Origin: Clostridium sp. LS
GTDB lineage: Bacteria; Bacillota; Clostridia; Clostridiales; Clostridiaceae
Assembly (NCBI RefSeq): GCF_002760435.1
Contig: NZ_AUUU01000013.1
Location: 62,001-126,000 of the forward strand
Length of the DNA stretch: 64,000 nucleotides
Reading direction: 5' to 3'
Shown here: positions 40,587 through 50,899 of the stretch, one piece after another
Layout of the letters: each line of letters begins with the position of its first letter
Numbering within the stretch: position 1 is the stretch's first letter
The notes under the pieces: model-generated
Told to the model about the DNA's origin: nothing
Databases searched by the model: none
Seen by the model: the letters and a program-made list of their open reading frames with translations, nothing else
Made by a program: the position numbers and the translations under genes

Positions 40587-40611
40587 AAAGGTGAGGATTT
40601 TCCTCACCTTT
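40587..40611 (+). terminator. Intra-operon hairpin matching the next ribosome site
   Basis: An 11-bp perfect hairpin, AAAGGTGAGGA / TCCTCACCTTT with a TTT loop, seven bases after the binding-protein stop and followed by AAATAAAG rather than a T-run. It probably stabilises or attenuates the mRNA so that the binding protein exceeds the permeases. Its 5' arm is repeated as the ribosome site at 40642-40650. Confidence 0.75.
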
Positions 40612-40652
40612 AAATAAAGATTCATCATAGAAATTTAATAGAGGTGAGGAAT

Positions 40653-41624
40653 TTGAATTTAGATATAGCAAATGTAGAAGAAGAGAAAATTAGCATCACA
40701 AAATTTAAACATAAGAGAAAGAAGAGCATAAAAGATGTAAATAAGTTTGGATATTTGTTTATTCTTCCATTCTTAATAATTTTTTTAATATTTAGTATTT
40801 ATCCTATTTTTAGAACTTTATATTTAAGTTTTACAAGTTTTAATGGATTCGGTGAGCCCAAATTTATCGGATTAGATAACTATTCTCGTGTTATGGGAGA
40901 TAAACTCTTTTGGGCAGCTTTCTTAAGTACGTTGAAAATTTGGGGCATTAATATAATTTTGCAATTAGGCTTAGCATTCTTATTAACTATAATATTTAGT
41001 GATATAAAATATAAAATTAGAGGATTAAGTCTTTTTAGAGCTTTATTTTATCTACCTAATTTAATTTCAGCAGCATCAGTAGCCTTCTTATTTAAAAATT
41101 TAATGGATTGGCAATTCGGATCCTTTAATCAGATTTTAGTTCAATTTGGAATAATAAATTCAAAAATAGATTGGCTAGGACAAGCAGGGACAGCACCCCT
41201 TGTAGTTTCAGTTATTGGAGCGTGGATGTGGTTTGGAAATTCTTTTATAGTAATTATGGCAGGGGTTCAAGGTATATCAAAAGATTATTTTGAAGCAGCT
41301 ACTATTGATGGAGCAGGAAGATGGACAACATTTGGTAAAATAACTTTACCGCTTTTAAAGCCAATCTTACTATATGTTGCTATCACTTCACTTATTGGAG
41401 GTCTTCAAATATTTGATATTCCATTCTTAATTACAGACGGTCTTGGAAAACCATTTGGTGTATTAAATACTATGGTTATGTATCTATATAATACTGCATT
41501 TAAATATAATAGCGTAGGTTATGCTGCTGCAATTGCTTATGTAATGTTCCTTATAATAGCAGTATGTTCAGCATTTACGTTCAAGTCAATGTATGGTTCA
41601 GCTAAGAAGAAGGGGGCAAAATAA
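40653..41624 (+). CDS. ABC sugar permease, MalF type (beta-glucan operon)
   Basis: A 323-residue CUT1 permease. A charged cytoplasmic N-terminus is followed by about six membrane helices and the EAA loop (FEAATIDGAGRWTTFGKITLP). The start is taken as TTG 40653, because GAGGTGA at 40641-40647 is an excellent ribosome site; a GTG at 40644 lies within that site. Its stop shares one base with the next gene (TAATG), showing translational coupling. Confidence 0.88.
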   Translation: MNLDIANVEEEKISITKFKHKRKKSIKDVNKFGYLFILPFLIIFLIFSIYPIFRTLYLSFTSFNGFGEPKFIGLDNYSRVMGDKLFWAAFLSTLKIWGINIILQLGLAFLLTIIFSDIKYKIRGLSLFRALFYLPNLISAASVAFLFKNLMDWQFGSFNQILVQFGIINSKIDWLGQAGTAPLVVSVIGAWMWFGNSFIVIMAGVQGISKDYFEAATIDGAGRWTTFGKITLPLLKPILLYVAITSLIGGLQIFDIPFLITDGLGKPFGVLNTMVMYLYNTAFKYNSVGYAAAIAYVMFLIIAVCSAFTFKSMYGSAKKKGAK

Positions 41625-42451
41625 TGGGAACAAAAATTAAGAAATATATTATTTATGCATCGTTAATTATTGTAAGTGTTTTGTGTTTATGCCCATTTTT
41701 AGTAATGATAGTTAATGCAACTCGTGATAGTAAGGAAATAATGTCAGGGTTTACACTTATTCCAGGACATTCAATAGCCGAGAACTGGAGAACTATGTCT
41801 GGATTTTTCAATATTTTTAGAGGTCTTGGTAATAGTTTATTCATCGCTGTATGTACTACATTTTTAACTGGATATTTTTCAGCTTTAACTGCATATGGGT
41901 TTGCAATATATGAATTCAAAGGGAAAAATTTTATTTTTACTATAATATTGATATTAATGATGGTACCTGCTCAATTAGGCCTTTTAGGATTTTATGATTT
42001 AGTAAACAATTTAAATTTAATGGATAGCTATTTACCAATTATTATACCGTCTATAGCAAGTCCATTTATAGTATTTTTCTTAAGACAATATTTGATTTCA
42101 GTATTACCAATGTCAATAATTGAAGCAGCAAGAATGGATGGAGCAAATGAAGTAAAAACATTCCATAAGATTGGTATACCAATTATGATGCCAGGTATAG
42201 CAACAATGTCAATTGGGGTATTTATAGGATCTTGGAATAACTATTTAATACCATTAGTATTATTAACTTCTCCAGAAAAATTTACTTTACCAGTTATGGT
42301 AGGTTCATTAAGTGCATCAAAAGATATTACTACTAACTTGGGAGCAACATACTTAACAGTAGCAATATCAGTTCTACCAGTTATGATAGCCTTTACATTT
42401 TTCTCAAAATATATAATTAACAGTATATCGGCAGGTGGAGTAAAAGAATAA
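41624..42451 (+). CDS. ABC sugar permease, MalG type (beta-glucan operon)
   Basis: A 275-residue partner permease with about six helices and the EAA loop (IEAARMDGANEVKTFHKIGIP). It begins on the last base of the upstream stop. Together with the preceding permease and the lipoprotein it forms an importer lacking its own ATPase gene, so a shared MsmK-like ATPase is presumably used, as for the first sugar locus. Confidence 0.92.
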   Translation: MGTKIKKYIIYASLIIVSVLCLCPFLVMIVNATRDSKEIMSGFTLIPGHSIAENWRTMSGFFNIFRGLGNSLFIAVCTTFLTGYFSALTAYGFAIYEFKGKNFIFTIILILMMVPAQLGLLGFYDLVNNLNLMDSYLPIIIPSIASPFIVFFLRQYLISVLPMSIIEAARMDGANEVKTFHKIGIPIMMPGIATMSIGVFIGSWNNYLIPLVLLTSPEKFTLPVMVGSLSASKDITTNLGATYLTVAISVLPVMIAFTFFSKYIINSISAGGVKE

Positions 42452-42506
42452 AATTAATGAATTTGTATTTAATTCATTAATTATTGAATTAAGTAAGAGG
42501 TGTTTT

Positions 42507-45500
42507 ATGAAAGTAGAAAATGAAATAAAAAATGATTATATAGACGAACTAGGATTTTACGTTATAGAAGATTATGATAGAAAAGCTCCTTTTGCAAGCT
42601 TTTTATCAGGAATAGCTGGAGTAGAGGGAATACCAATGTGGTCTTTTTATGTTAATAGGGGCCAAGCTATAAGCAGTATTGGAATAAGAGATAAAGATAA
42701 TTGTATAATGGAATTTTTCCCAGCTAATGAAGCTTATAAAATGATATACAGCAATGGATTTAGAACATTTATTAAATTTTTAAATGATAGAGAAGAAGTT
42801 ATATTTGAACCTTTTTCTATAGCAACAAGTGATAATATAAAAAGGACAATTAAAATTAAAAATAATGAAATAAAATTAATTGAAGTGAATAATGAGTTAG
42901 GAATTGAAATTGAAGTTATTTATTTTACACTTCCTAATGAAGATTTTGCAGCCTTAGGTAGAAAGCTTGAAATAAAAAATATATCTAAAAAGAGAATTCA
43001 GGTAGAAATATTAGATGGATTAGCGGCAATATTACCTTATGGGTCTACTAATGAATCTTATAAGGTATTTGGAAATACTTTAAGAAGTTGGATGCAGGGA
43101 GAAATTAAAGAGGATAAAGCAGCTATATATAAGGTTAGAGCTTCTACGGGAGATACTGCAAAGGTTGATAAAATTGAAAATAGTTATTTTTATGCGGCCT
43201 TCGATGAAAATGAAAATATCTTAAATCCAGTAGTTGATCCAGAAAATATATTTGGATATGATACATCATTAAAGAAGCCTATAGAATTTCAAAAAACTAA
43301 TATTAAAGAATTGGTAGACAAAAATAAAGTTTGCTATAACAAAGTACCATGCGCATTTTCAGGAAAAATAATTACTTTAGAAGAAAAGACTTCGACTTAC
43401 ATTTATAGCTATATGGGTTATATGAATAATAGCGGAGATGTAAGTAAATCATTAAACAGAATATGTAATGTAAATTATTTTAATAATAAGATCAATGAAG
43501 GAAATCAAGTAATTGATGAAATTAGCAAAAATGTTGAAACTAAAACTGCGTATCCTTTATTTGATCAGTATATTAAACAATGCTATATAGACAATGTTTT
43601 AAGAGGAGGATATCCATTAGAGTTTGGTAAGGAACATAAAAAGATATATTATGTATATTCAAGAAAACATGGAGATTTAGAAAGAGATTACAATTTCTTT
43701 AGTATAGAGCCAAATTATTTTTCACAAGGGAATGGAAACTTTAGGGATGTTAATCAAAATAGAAGAATGGATATATTTATTCACCCATTTACTAAAATCG
43801 AGAATATTAAATTATTTAGTAATTTGATACAGCTTGATGGTTATAATCCTTTAGTCATTAAAGGGAAAAGATTTTATATAGATGAAAGTAATAAAGAAAA
43901 TGTACTAAATTTAATAAGCGAATATAAAAGTGAAAAACTAATAAAATTATTAGATGATAAATTTACTATAGGTGAATTGTACTCTTTAATAAAAAATACA
44001 GAAGAATTTGAAGATGAAAAAATAATGGAAGCAGTTAATAATATCATTGAAATATCATGTGAAGATATAGAAGCTGATTTTGGAGAAGGTTTTTGGATAG
44101 ACCACTGGACATACAACCTTGATTTAATTGAAGAGTATTTAAATATTTATCCAGATAAAATTAAAGAGTTATTAATTGAAGATGAAAATTATAAATTTTA
44201 CAACTCACCAGAATATATTCTGCCAAGAAGTGAGAAATATGTATTAGATAATGGACAAGTTAGACAATATAAAGCTTTAGGAAAAAAAGAGAAAATGCAA
44301 AGTAACTGGGTTAACGATAAAAATGGAAATTTGTTTAAAACGAATTTAATGGCAAAGCTTTTAATTCTTTCGGGAGTTAAATTCATGACTTTAGATCCTA
44401 TGGGCATTGGAATTGAAATGGAAGCAGGAAAACCAGGTTGGAATGATGCAATGAATGGGCTTCCAGGCTTACTAGGCTCAAGCTTCGCAGAAACATCCGA
44501 ATTGAAAAGAATCTTACTATTTATAAAAGACAACTTACATGTAATTGAAGATCCAATAAAGCTTCCAGAAGAATTTTATAAGGCAATAGATCAAGTAGAC
44601 GAAATACTTGGTTTGGAAATGAATGGAGAGTTAAGTGAGATTGAGTATTGGGACAAAGTGTCTAGTATACGAGAAGAATATAGAGATAAAATTAAATATT
44701 CAGTAAGCGGAGATATTAGAGAATTAGATGTTGAGTCCATTAATAATATTGTTGATAAAATGATTTCTAAAATTAATTTAGGCATTAAAAAAGCTAAGAG
44801 TATTTATAAAGGTAAAATTCCTACATTTATACATTATGACGCGGAAGAATATGAAATTGATAGTGATAATAAAATTAATCCATTAAAATTTAAAATTATT
44901 TTCTTGCCATTGTTTTTAGAAGGACCTGCCAGATATTTAAAGACAGAATTAAGCGAAGAAGAAAAAAAAGAGCTTTATAAGTGCATTAAGGACAGCGATG
45001 TTTATGATAAAAAATTAAAGATGTATAAGACCTCAGAGTCTCTTGAAGATGTATCCTTTGAAATTGGAAGAGCAAGAAGCTTTACAGCAGGATGGCTTGA
45101 AAGAGAGTCAATATTTATGCATATGGAATTTAAGTATATTCTGGAGCTAATAAAAAACGGACTATATGAGGAATTTTTTGAAGATATAAAAACAGCAATG
45201 CCTCCATTTATGGACCCTAAGGTATATGGAAGAAGCATACTTGAAAATTCATCATTTATTGCAAGCAGCAGTAATCCAGATGAAAGAAATCATGGAAGAG
45301 GTTTTGTTGCAAGATTGAGTGGAACAACAGTAGAAATGCTTAACATATGGAAATTAATGATGGTGGGAGAAAAACTATTTGCATATGAAGATGGAATTCT
45401 TAAATTTAGATTGAGTCCTATTTTGACTAAAGATTTCTTTAATAATGGGAAGCTAGTAACTACTATATTAGGGAATATCAGACTCATTTATTTAAATCAA

Positions 45501-45665
45501 AACAATAAAAATACTTTTGGAGCTGATATGGGAGTAATAAATGAAATTACTTTAATAGATAAAAATGATAATACATTTGTTATTAAAGGAAATAAAGCCC
45601 GTGGGGAATTTGCAGAGAAAATTAGAAATAGAGAAATAGTAGAAATACAAGCTATTATTTTATAG
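42507..45665 (+). CDS. Large beta-glucan phosphorylase-like protein (GH94/149/161-like)
   Basis: A 1052-residue cytoplasmic protein with the layout of large inverting beta-glucan phosphorylases: N-terminal beta-sandwich, helical linker and an (alpha/alpha)6 barrel in the second half. The candidate general acid is Asp647 in KPGWNDAMNGLPGLLGSS, where ordinary GH94 enzymes have DWND. The changed motif and length resemble the GH149/GH161 beta-1,3-oligoglucan phosphorylases as I recall them, so the family is provisional. It would split glucose off as glucose-1-phosphate. GAGGT precedes the ATG; the GH30 gene follows after 15 bases. Confidence 0.7.
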   Translation: MKVENEIKNDYIDELGFYVIEDYDRKAPFASFLSGIAGVEGIPMWSFYVNRGQAISSIGIRDKDNCIMEFFPANEAYKMIYSNGFRTFIKFLNDREEVIFEPFSIATSDNIKRTIKIKNNEIKLIEVNNELGIEIEVIYFTLPNEDFAALGRKLEIKNISKKRIQVEILDGLAAILPYGSTNESYKVFGNTLRSWMQGEIKEDKAAIYKVRASTGDTAKVDKIENSYFYAAFDENENILNPVVDPENIFGYDTSLKKPIEFQKTNIKELVDKNKVCYNKVPCAFSGKIITLEEKTSTYIYSYMGYMNNSGDVSKSLNRICNVNYFNNKINEGNQVIDEISKNVETKTAYPLFDQYIKQCYIDNVLRGGYPLEFGKEHKKIYYVYSRKHGDLERDYNFFSIEPNYFSQGNGNFRDVNQNRRMDIFIHPFTKIENIKLFSNLIQLDGYNPLVIKGKRFYIDESNKENVLNLISEYKSEKLIKLLDDKFTIGELYSLIKNTEEFEDEKIMEAVNNIIEISCEDIEADFGEGFWIDHWTYNLDLIEEYLNIYPDKIKELLIEDENYKFYNSPEYILPRSEKYVLDNGQVRQYKALGKKEKMQSNWVNDKNGNLFKTNLMAKLLILSGVKFMTLDPMGIGIEMEAGKPGWNDAMNGLPGLLGSSFAETSELKRILLFIKDNLHVIEDPIKLPEEFYKAIDQVDEILGLEMNGELSEIEYWDKVSSIREEYRDKIKYSVSGDIRELDVESINNIVDKMISKINLGIKKAKSIYKGKIPTFIHYDAEEYEIDSDNKINPLKFKIIFLPLFLEGPARYLKTELSEEEKKELYKCIKDSDVYDKKLKMYKTSESLEDVSFEIGRARSFTAGWLERESIFMHMEFKYILELIKNGLYEEFFEDIKTAMPPFMDPKVYGRSILENSSFIASSSNPDERNHGRGFVARLSGTTVEMLNIWKLMMVGEKLFAYEDGILKFRLSPILTKDFFNNGKLVTTILGNIRLIYLNQNNKNTFGADMGVINEITLIDKNDNTFVIKGNKARGEFAEKIRNREIVEIQAIIL

Positions 45666-45680
45666 TACAGGAGGATAGAA

Positions 45681-47021
45681 ATGAAACAATTTAATGTATA
45701 TGTAACAGCTAAAGACTCAGGTGAAAGATTAAAGCAATATAAATTGCAAAATTTTATTGCAGACAAAGAGAAAAATAGCATAAATAGTGTTAAAATGGAT
45801 ACAAGAAAAAAATATCAAAAAATCCTTGGATTTGGAGGGGCGTTAACAGAAGCAAGTGCATATGCTCTTTCTAAGATAAATGAAAATGAACAGAGAAAGG
45901 TGTTAGAATCTTATTACCATAAGGAAAATGGCATAGGTTATAATTTTGCAAGAGTTCATATAAATAGTTGTGATTTTTCTTTGGAGAATTATAGTTACGT
46001 AGAAGATGGAGACATGACATTAGGAACATTTACCTTAGACAGAGATGAAAAATATGTATTGCCTTTAGTTAGAACTGTTAAAGAAATGACTAGTAATAAC
46101 TTGAATATATTAGCAAGCCCATGGAGTCCACCGAGTTATATGAAAACTAATGGTGAAATGAATAATGGTGGAAAGCTTAGAGAAGACTGCAAACAATTAT
46201 GGGCAGATTACTTTGTAAAATATATAAATAAAATGAAAGAAAAAGGTATAGATATTTGGGCAGTTACAGTTCAAAATGAACCTGCAGCGCATCAAGTATG
46301 GGATTCTTGCCTCTATACTGCCGAAGAAGAAAGGGATTTTGTAAAAGACTATTTAGGGCCAACAATGCATAAAAATGGCCTTGATGATAAGAAAATAATA
46401 ATTTGGGACCATAATAGAGATATAGTATATGAAAGAGCAAAAGCTGTCCTTGAAGATAAAGAGGCTGCTAAATATGTATGGGGGACTGGAATACACTGGT
46501 ATATGTCAGAAGAATTCTCTAATACATCAAAGATTCATGATGAGTTTCCAGATAAACATATAGTATTTACTGAGGGATGCCAAGAAGGTGGAGTAAAATT
46601 AGGTTCATGGGATACTGGAGAAAGATATGGAAGAAATATAATTGGAGATTTAAATAATTATATTGAAGCGTGGATGGATTGGAATATTGCTCTTGATGAG
46701 ACAGGCGGTCCAAATCATGTAAACAATTTGTGTGATGCGCCAATAATAATAGATAGTAAAACAAAAGAAGTACATTATAATAGTTCATTTTTCTATATTG
46801 CACACTTTAGTAAATTTATAAAGAATGCTGTAAGAATAAATAGCAGCGTTATGGGTGATAAGATTTATGCGGTTGGTTGTTTAAATGAGGATAATACTTT
46901 ATGTGCAGTAATTATGAATGAAGAAAATGAGGATAAGTATATTAACTTACAAATAGATGATGAAAGTTTATTAATAAAATTAAAAGCACATTCTATTTAT
47001 ACTATTGTTGAAGAAAAATAG
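45681..47021 (+). CDS. GH30 family glycosidase
   Basis: A 446-residue GH30 retaining enzyme without a signal peptide, so cytoplasmic. The N-terminal part has QKILGFGGALTEASAYAL, typical of GH30. The acid/base is Glu200 in VTVQNEPAA and the nucleophile Glu298 in VFTEGCQ; WSPPSYMKTNG is the usual subsite loop. Known GH30 activities include beta-glucosidase, glucosylceramidase and beta-1,6-glucanase. In this operon, removal of beta-1,6 or beta-1,3 branches from imported oligosaccharides is the likeliest job. GGAGG precedes the ATG. Confidence 0.92.
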   Translation: MKQFNVYVTAKDSGERLKQYKLQNFIADKEKNSINSVKMDTRKKYQKILGFGGALTEASAYALSKINENEQRKVLESYYHKENGIGYNFARVHINSCDFSLENYSYVEDGDMTLGTFTLDRDEKYVLPLVRTVKEMTSNNLNILASPWSPPSYMKTNGEMNNGGKLREDCKQLWADYFVKYINKMKEKGIDIWAVTVQNEPAAHQVWDSCLYTAEEERDFVKDYLGPTMHKNGLDDKKIIIWDHNRDIVYERAKAVLEDKEAAKYVWGTGIHWYMSEEFSNTSKIHDEFPDKHIVFTEGCQEGGVKLGSWDTGERYGRNIIGDLNNYIEAWMDWNIALDETGGPNHVNNLCDAPIIIDSKTKEVHYNSSFFYIAHFSKFIKNAVRINSSVMGDKIYAVGCLNEDNTLCAVIMNEENEDKYINLQIDDESLLIKLKAHSIYTIVEEK

Positions 47022-47063
47022 TATATAGGTGTTTCTGAAAAAGAGAAGGAGAGAAATAAAGAA

Positions 47064-48080
47064 ATGAGTACAATTTATGAAATAGCAAAAATCGCAGGAG
47101 TTTCGCCAACTACAGTATCAAAAGTAATAAATAACTATCCCGATGTAAGTGATAAAACTAGAGCCAAGATAAAAAAGATACTTGAAGAAGAAAACTTTTT
47201 ACCAAATTCTCAAGCTCAATTTTTATCTACAAAGAGGACATGGACATTAGGAATAGTATATTTTGAAGATCTTGGAGTTGGACTAAATCATCCTTTCTTT
47301 TCAGGCGTAATTGAGGCCTTTAAAAAACAGGCAGATAAACATGGTTACTCATTACTATTTGGTTCTAAGAATGATAGATTAAAGAACGATACTTTTTTAG
47401 AGTATTTTAAGTATAGATGCGTGGATGGAATTGCTATAATCTGTACAGATCCAAATGATAAAGAAACTTTGGAGTTAATAGAAAGTGATTTTCCAATTGT
47501 TGTAATAGATATGTTCAGTAAGAATACATCAACAGTAACTTCAGACAATTTAGAAGGTTGTAACTTGGCCATAAAGTATTTATATGATTTAGGTCACAGA
47601 AGAATTGCTCATATAACAGGGGCTAGTCAATCTGATAACTGGCCAAGTCATATTAGAAAAGAAGGATATATCAAAACTATGGAGAAATTGAAATTAAAAA
47701 TAAAAGAGGGATATATTGCAGATGGAGTGAATTTTGATGTTTCTGGTGGATATAAGGCTATGAAAGATTTGCTAAATCTCAAAGATAGACCCACAGCTGT
47801 ATTTGCAGCCTGTGATAAGATAGCCATTGGTGCCATAAATGCAGTAAAGGATGCTGGTCTTACAATCCCTGATGATATATCAATAATTGGTTTTGATGAT
47901 ATAGAGATTTCTGAATACTTAACTCCTAGACTTACAACTATAAGGCAAAACTGTGATGAAATTGGAAGAACTGCTGTAGACCTATTGGTTGAACAAATTA
48001 ATGAAAAGGAAAAACTAAAAATTAATAAAATAATATCAGTTGAACTGGTTGAAAGAGATTCATGTAAAAAAATAAAATAA
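47064..48080 (+). CDS. LacI-family repressor of the beta-glucan operon
   Basis: A 338-residue LacI/GalR regulator. The N-terminal helix-turn-helix and hinge are clear (STIYEIAKIAGVSPTTVSKV...NFLPNSQAQ), followed by the periplasmic-binding-like effector domain with FDDIEISEYLTPRLTTIRQ near the end. It is encoded inside the operon, and three CGAAACNGGTTTCG palindromes, a LacI-type motif, precede the first gene. Autoregulated repression relieved by a sugar or sugar phosphate is the simple reading. GAAGGAGAG precedes the ATG. Confidence 0.94.
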   Translation: MSTIYEIAKIAGVSPTTVSKVINNYPDVSDKTRAKIKKILEEENFLPNSQAQFLSTKRTWTLGIVYFEDLGVGLNHPFFSGVIEAFKKQADKHGYSLLFGSKNDRLKNDTFLEYFKYRCVDGIAIICTDPNDKETLELIESDFPIVVIDMFSKNTSTVTSDNLEGCNLAIKYLYDLGHRRIAHITGASQSDNWPSHIRKEGYIKTMEKLKLKIKEGYIADGVNFDVSGGYKAMKDLLNLKDRPTAVFAACDKIAIGAINAVKDAGLTIPDDISIIGFDDIEISEYLTPRLTTIRQNCDEIGRTAVDLLVEQINEKEKLKINKIISVELVERDSCKKIK

Positions 48081-48144
48081 TGAAATTGATATGAGTAAAT
48101 TGCAAATAAATATTATAGAAATATTGTAAAGGTGGTTTCACGTT

Positions 48145-50847
48145 ATGGCTAATTATGAATTTTTAAATAGCAAAGGAACTTTCAGGCTTAAAAATCCTGA
48201 AAATAATAGTTATATGTATTTTCCCCTTGCAAATGAGGCAGGAGTTATGTCTAGTATAACTCCTACTTTAAATGGTGATTGCAAGATGGGGCAAAACACA
48301 TTTTTACTCGCTCCAGTGAGTAGTGAGGATCTTCACAATAACAAGTCCTCAAGAAATTTTTGGGTATATATTGATGGAGCAGGAGCTTGGTCAGCTAGTG
48401 GCATTTCAGCGGCGCAACAATCTGAAATATTCAGTGAAGATAAAGAAGAAACCGAGTTAGAAGCGGGAATAATGTGGCACAAAATGATTAGAATATCAAA
48501 GAAGTATGGCATAAAAAGCGAAATAATATCATTTGTTCCAGCAACAGATGATAAAGTAGAGTTAATGAAGGTAACAGTAACGAATATGGACAATGTGCCT
48601 AAGAGAATAACACCAACAGCAGCAATACCGTTATATTGCCGTTCAGCAGATAATATTAGAGATCACAGACATGTAACCTCTCTTTTGCATAGAATAAAAA
48701 CTACTGAATATGGAATAGTAGTAAATCCTACATTAACCTTTGATGAAAGAGGACATAAAAAAAATACTGTAGTTTACGGTGCTATGGCTGCAAAAGGAAA
48801 TGGAGAAAAACCAATTGGATTTTGCCCACTAGTAGAGGATTTCATTGGAGAAGGAGGTTCATTTGAAATTCCTCAAACTGTAGTACTTAATGAGGAGTTT
48901 AAAGTTAAAGCAAATAGTAATATAGAAGGTTATGAGGCAATTGGAGCAATACGTTTTGAAGATGAAATAATTGAAGCGGGAGAATCAAAAACTTATATTG
49001 TAGCTATTGGGTTTGGAAATTCTGAATCTGACTTCAGCAGCATTGTTGATAATCATTTAACAGAAACCGCTTTCGATGGATTCTTAGAGGAAACAAAAGC
49101 ATATTGGAATAAAAAAATTAATATTTCTTATGAAACTAAGAATAAGCAATTTGATAATTGGATGTATTGGGTTAATTTCCAACCAATGCTTCGAAGAATT
49201 TATGGATGTTCATTTTTACCTCACCACGATTACGGAAAAGGCGGACGAGGTTGGAGAGATTTGTGGCAAGATTGCTTAGCATTATTAGCTATGGATCCAA
49301 GTAATGTTAGAGGAATGCTTTTAGATAATTTTGGTGGAGTTCGTTTTGATGGTACTAATGCAACAATAATCGGAACAAAGCAAGGAGAGTTTATTGCAGA
49401 TAGAAACAATATAACTCGTGTTTGGATGGATCATGGAGCATGGCCGTTCTTAACAACAAAACTTTATATAGAGCAAACTGGAGATATAGAGTTTCTTTTA
49501 GAAAAACAAAGTTACTTTAAAGACCTTCAAGAGGGAAGAGGGACCGAAAAAGATCTTTTATGGAATGCAAAGCAAGGAAATAAAATGCTTACACATGAAG
49601 AAGAAGAGCATAAAGGAACTATCTTAGAACACATTTTAATACAACACTTAACTGCTTTTTATGATGTTGGAGAGCATAATAACTTAAAACTTCGTGGAGC
49701 TGATTGGAATGATGGCTTGGACATGGCTGATGAGAAAGGAGAAAGTGTTGCATTTAGCGCTCTCTATGGTGGAAACCTTTCAAACATTGCAGAGCTATTA
49801 AAATACTTAAGATATGAAAAGAATATTAAAAATGTAGAGCTAGCTGAAGAACTGTTAGTGCTATTAACTGGAAATCATGAACTTTATGAGAATATAGAAG
49901 AAAAGAGGAAAGTGTTAGAAGAGTACTGCTTAAAGTGCAGACATAATATTAGTGGCAAAGTTATTGGTATAGATTGCGATGAGTTGATTTCTAATATTGA
50001 AGGAAAGGCAGAATGGCTTAAGAATCATATACAAAAAAATGAGTGGATTATTAACAAGGAAGGTTATAGATGGTATAACGGCTATTATGATAACAATGCT
50101 AGAAGAGTTGAAGGTGATGGTGAGCATGAAACCCGTATGATGCTTACAGGCCAAGTATTTACTATAATGAGCAGTATTGCTACAGAAGAGCAAGTAAAGA
50201 GTATAGTTAAAGCAGCAGATAAATATCTTTACGATGAATCTGTAGGTGGCTATAGATTAAATACTAACTTTAATGAAGTAAAAACTGATTTAGGAAGAAT
50301 GTTCGGTTTTGCTTATGGGCATAAAGAAAATGGAGCTGTATTTAGTCATATGGCAATTATGTATGCTAATGCACTTTATCAAAGATGCTTTGCTGAGGAA
50401 GGATTCAAAGTTATTGATACACTTTATAACCACTGTAATAACTTTAAGGTAAGTAGAATTTACCCAGGCGTACCTGAATATATAAACCAAAAAGGCAGAG
50501 GTATGTATCATTATTTAACTGGATCAGCTAGCTGGCTTATACTTACAGTATTATCCGAAATGTTTGGGGTAAAAGGCGAAATGGGTGACCTAGCATTCAA
50601 TCCAAAGTTATTAGAAAAGCAATTTAATGAAGAAAATAAAGCAACAATAGAAATGACTTTTGCTGAAAGAAAGCTTAGGATTGAATATGTAAATGATAAT
50701 AGGAAAGAATACGGAAACTATAGTGTAAACAAAATTTATATTAATGGGAAAGAGTATAAATTTAATGGAAAATCAGCTATAAACAGAGCAACAATAATAG
50801 AGTTAGATAAGAACGGCAAACACATAATAAAAATTATTCTTAATTAG
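48145..50847 (+). CDS. GH94 disaccharide phosphorylase
   Basis: A 900-residue inverting phosphorylase with an N-terminal GH94 beta-sandwich (residues 1-300), linker, (alpha/alpha)6 barrel and C-terminal jelly roll. The catalytic acid is probably Asp523 in LRGADWNDGLDMA; LPHHDYGKGGRGWRDLWQD and VEGDGEHETRMMLTGQ are characteristic barrel segments. The length fits laminaribiose or cellobiose phosphorylases, about 800-910 residues. The substrate cannot be settled from motifs; the operon context suggests laminaribiose. Products would be glucose-1-phosphate and glucose. Confidence 0.88.
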   Translation: MANYEFLNSKGTFRLKNPENNSYMYFPLANEAGVMSSITPTLNGDCKMGQNTFLLAPVSSEDLHNNKSSRNFWVYIDGAGAWSASGISAAQQSEIFSEDKEETELEAGIMWHKMIRISKKYGIKSEIISFVPATDDKVELMKVTVTNMDNVPKRITPTAAIPLYCRSADNIRDHRHVTSLLHRIKTTEYGIVVNPTLTFDERGHKKNTVVYGAMAAKGNGEKPIGFCPLVEDFIGEGGSFEIPQTVVLNEEFKVKANSNIEGYEAIGAIRFEDEIIEAGESKTYIVAIGFGNSESDFSSIVDNHLTETAFDGFLEETKAYWNKKINISYETKNKQFDNWMYWVNFQPMLRRIYGCSFLPHHDYGKGGRGWRDLWQDCLALLAMDPSNVRGMLLDNFGGVRFDGTNATIIGTKQGEFIADRNNITRVWMDHGAWPFLTTKLYIEQTGDIEFLLEKQSYFKDLQEGRGTEKDLLWNAKQGNKMLTHEEEEHKGTILEHILIQHLTAFYDVGEHNNLKLRGADWNDGLDMADEKGESVAFSALYGGNLSNIAELLKYLRYEKNIKNVELAEELLVLLTGNHELYENIEEKRKVLEEYCLKCRHNISGKVIGIDCDELISNIEGKAEWLKNHIQKNEWIINKEGYRWYNGYYDNNARRVEGDGEHETRMMLTGQVFTIMSSIATEEQVKSIVKAADKYLYDESVGGYRLNTNFNEVKTDLGRMFGFAYGHKENGAVFSHMAIMYANALYQRCFAEEGFKVIDTLYNHCNNFKVSRIYPGVPEYINQKGRGMYHYLTGSASWLILTVLSEMFGVKGEMGDLAFNPKLLEKQFNEENKATIEMTFAERKLRIEYVNDNRKEYGNYSVNKIYINGKEYKFNGKSAINRATIIELDKNGKHIIKIILN

Positions 50848-50899
50848 CAAGATGAAGTCACAAAGACTATATTGTTAATATTCTAAGAGGAGGAAAATT

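Noticed and set aside
44198-44533. A 111-codon reverse-strand frame inside the large phosphorylase gene.
   Set aside because: It is antisense to a clear gene with no motif or start signal.
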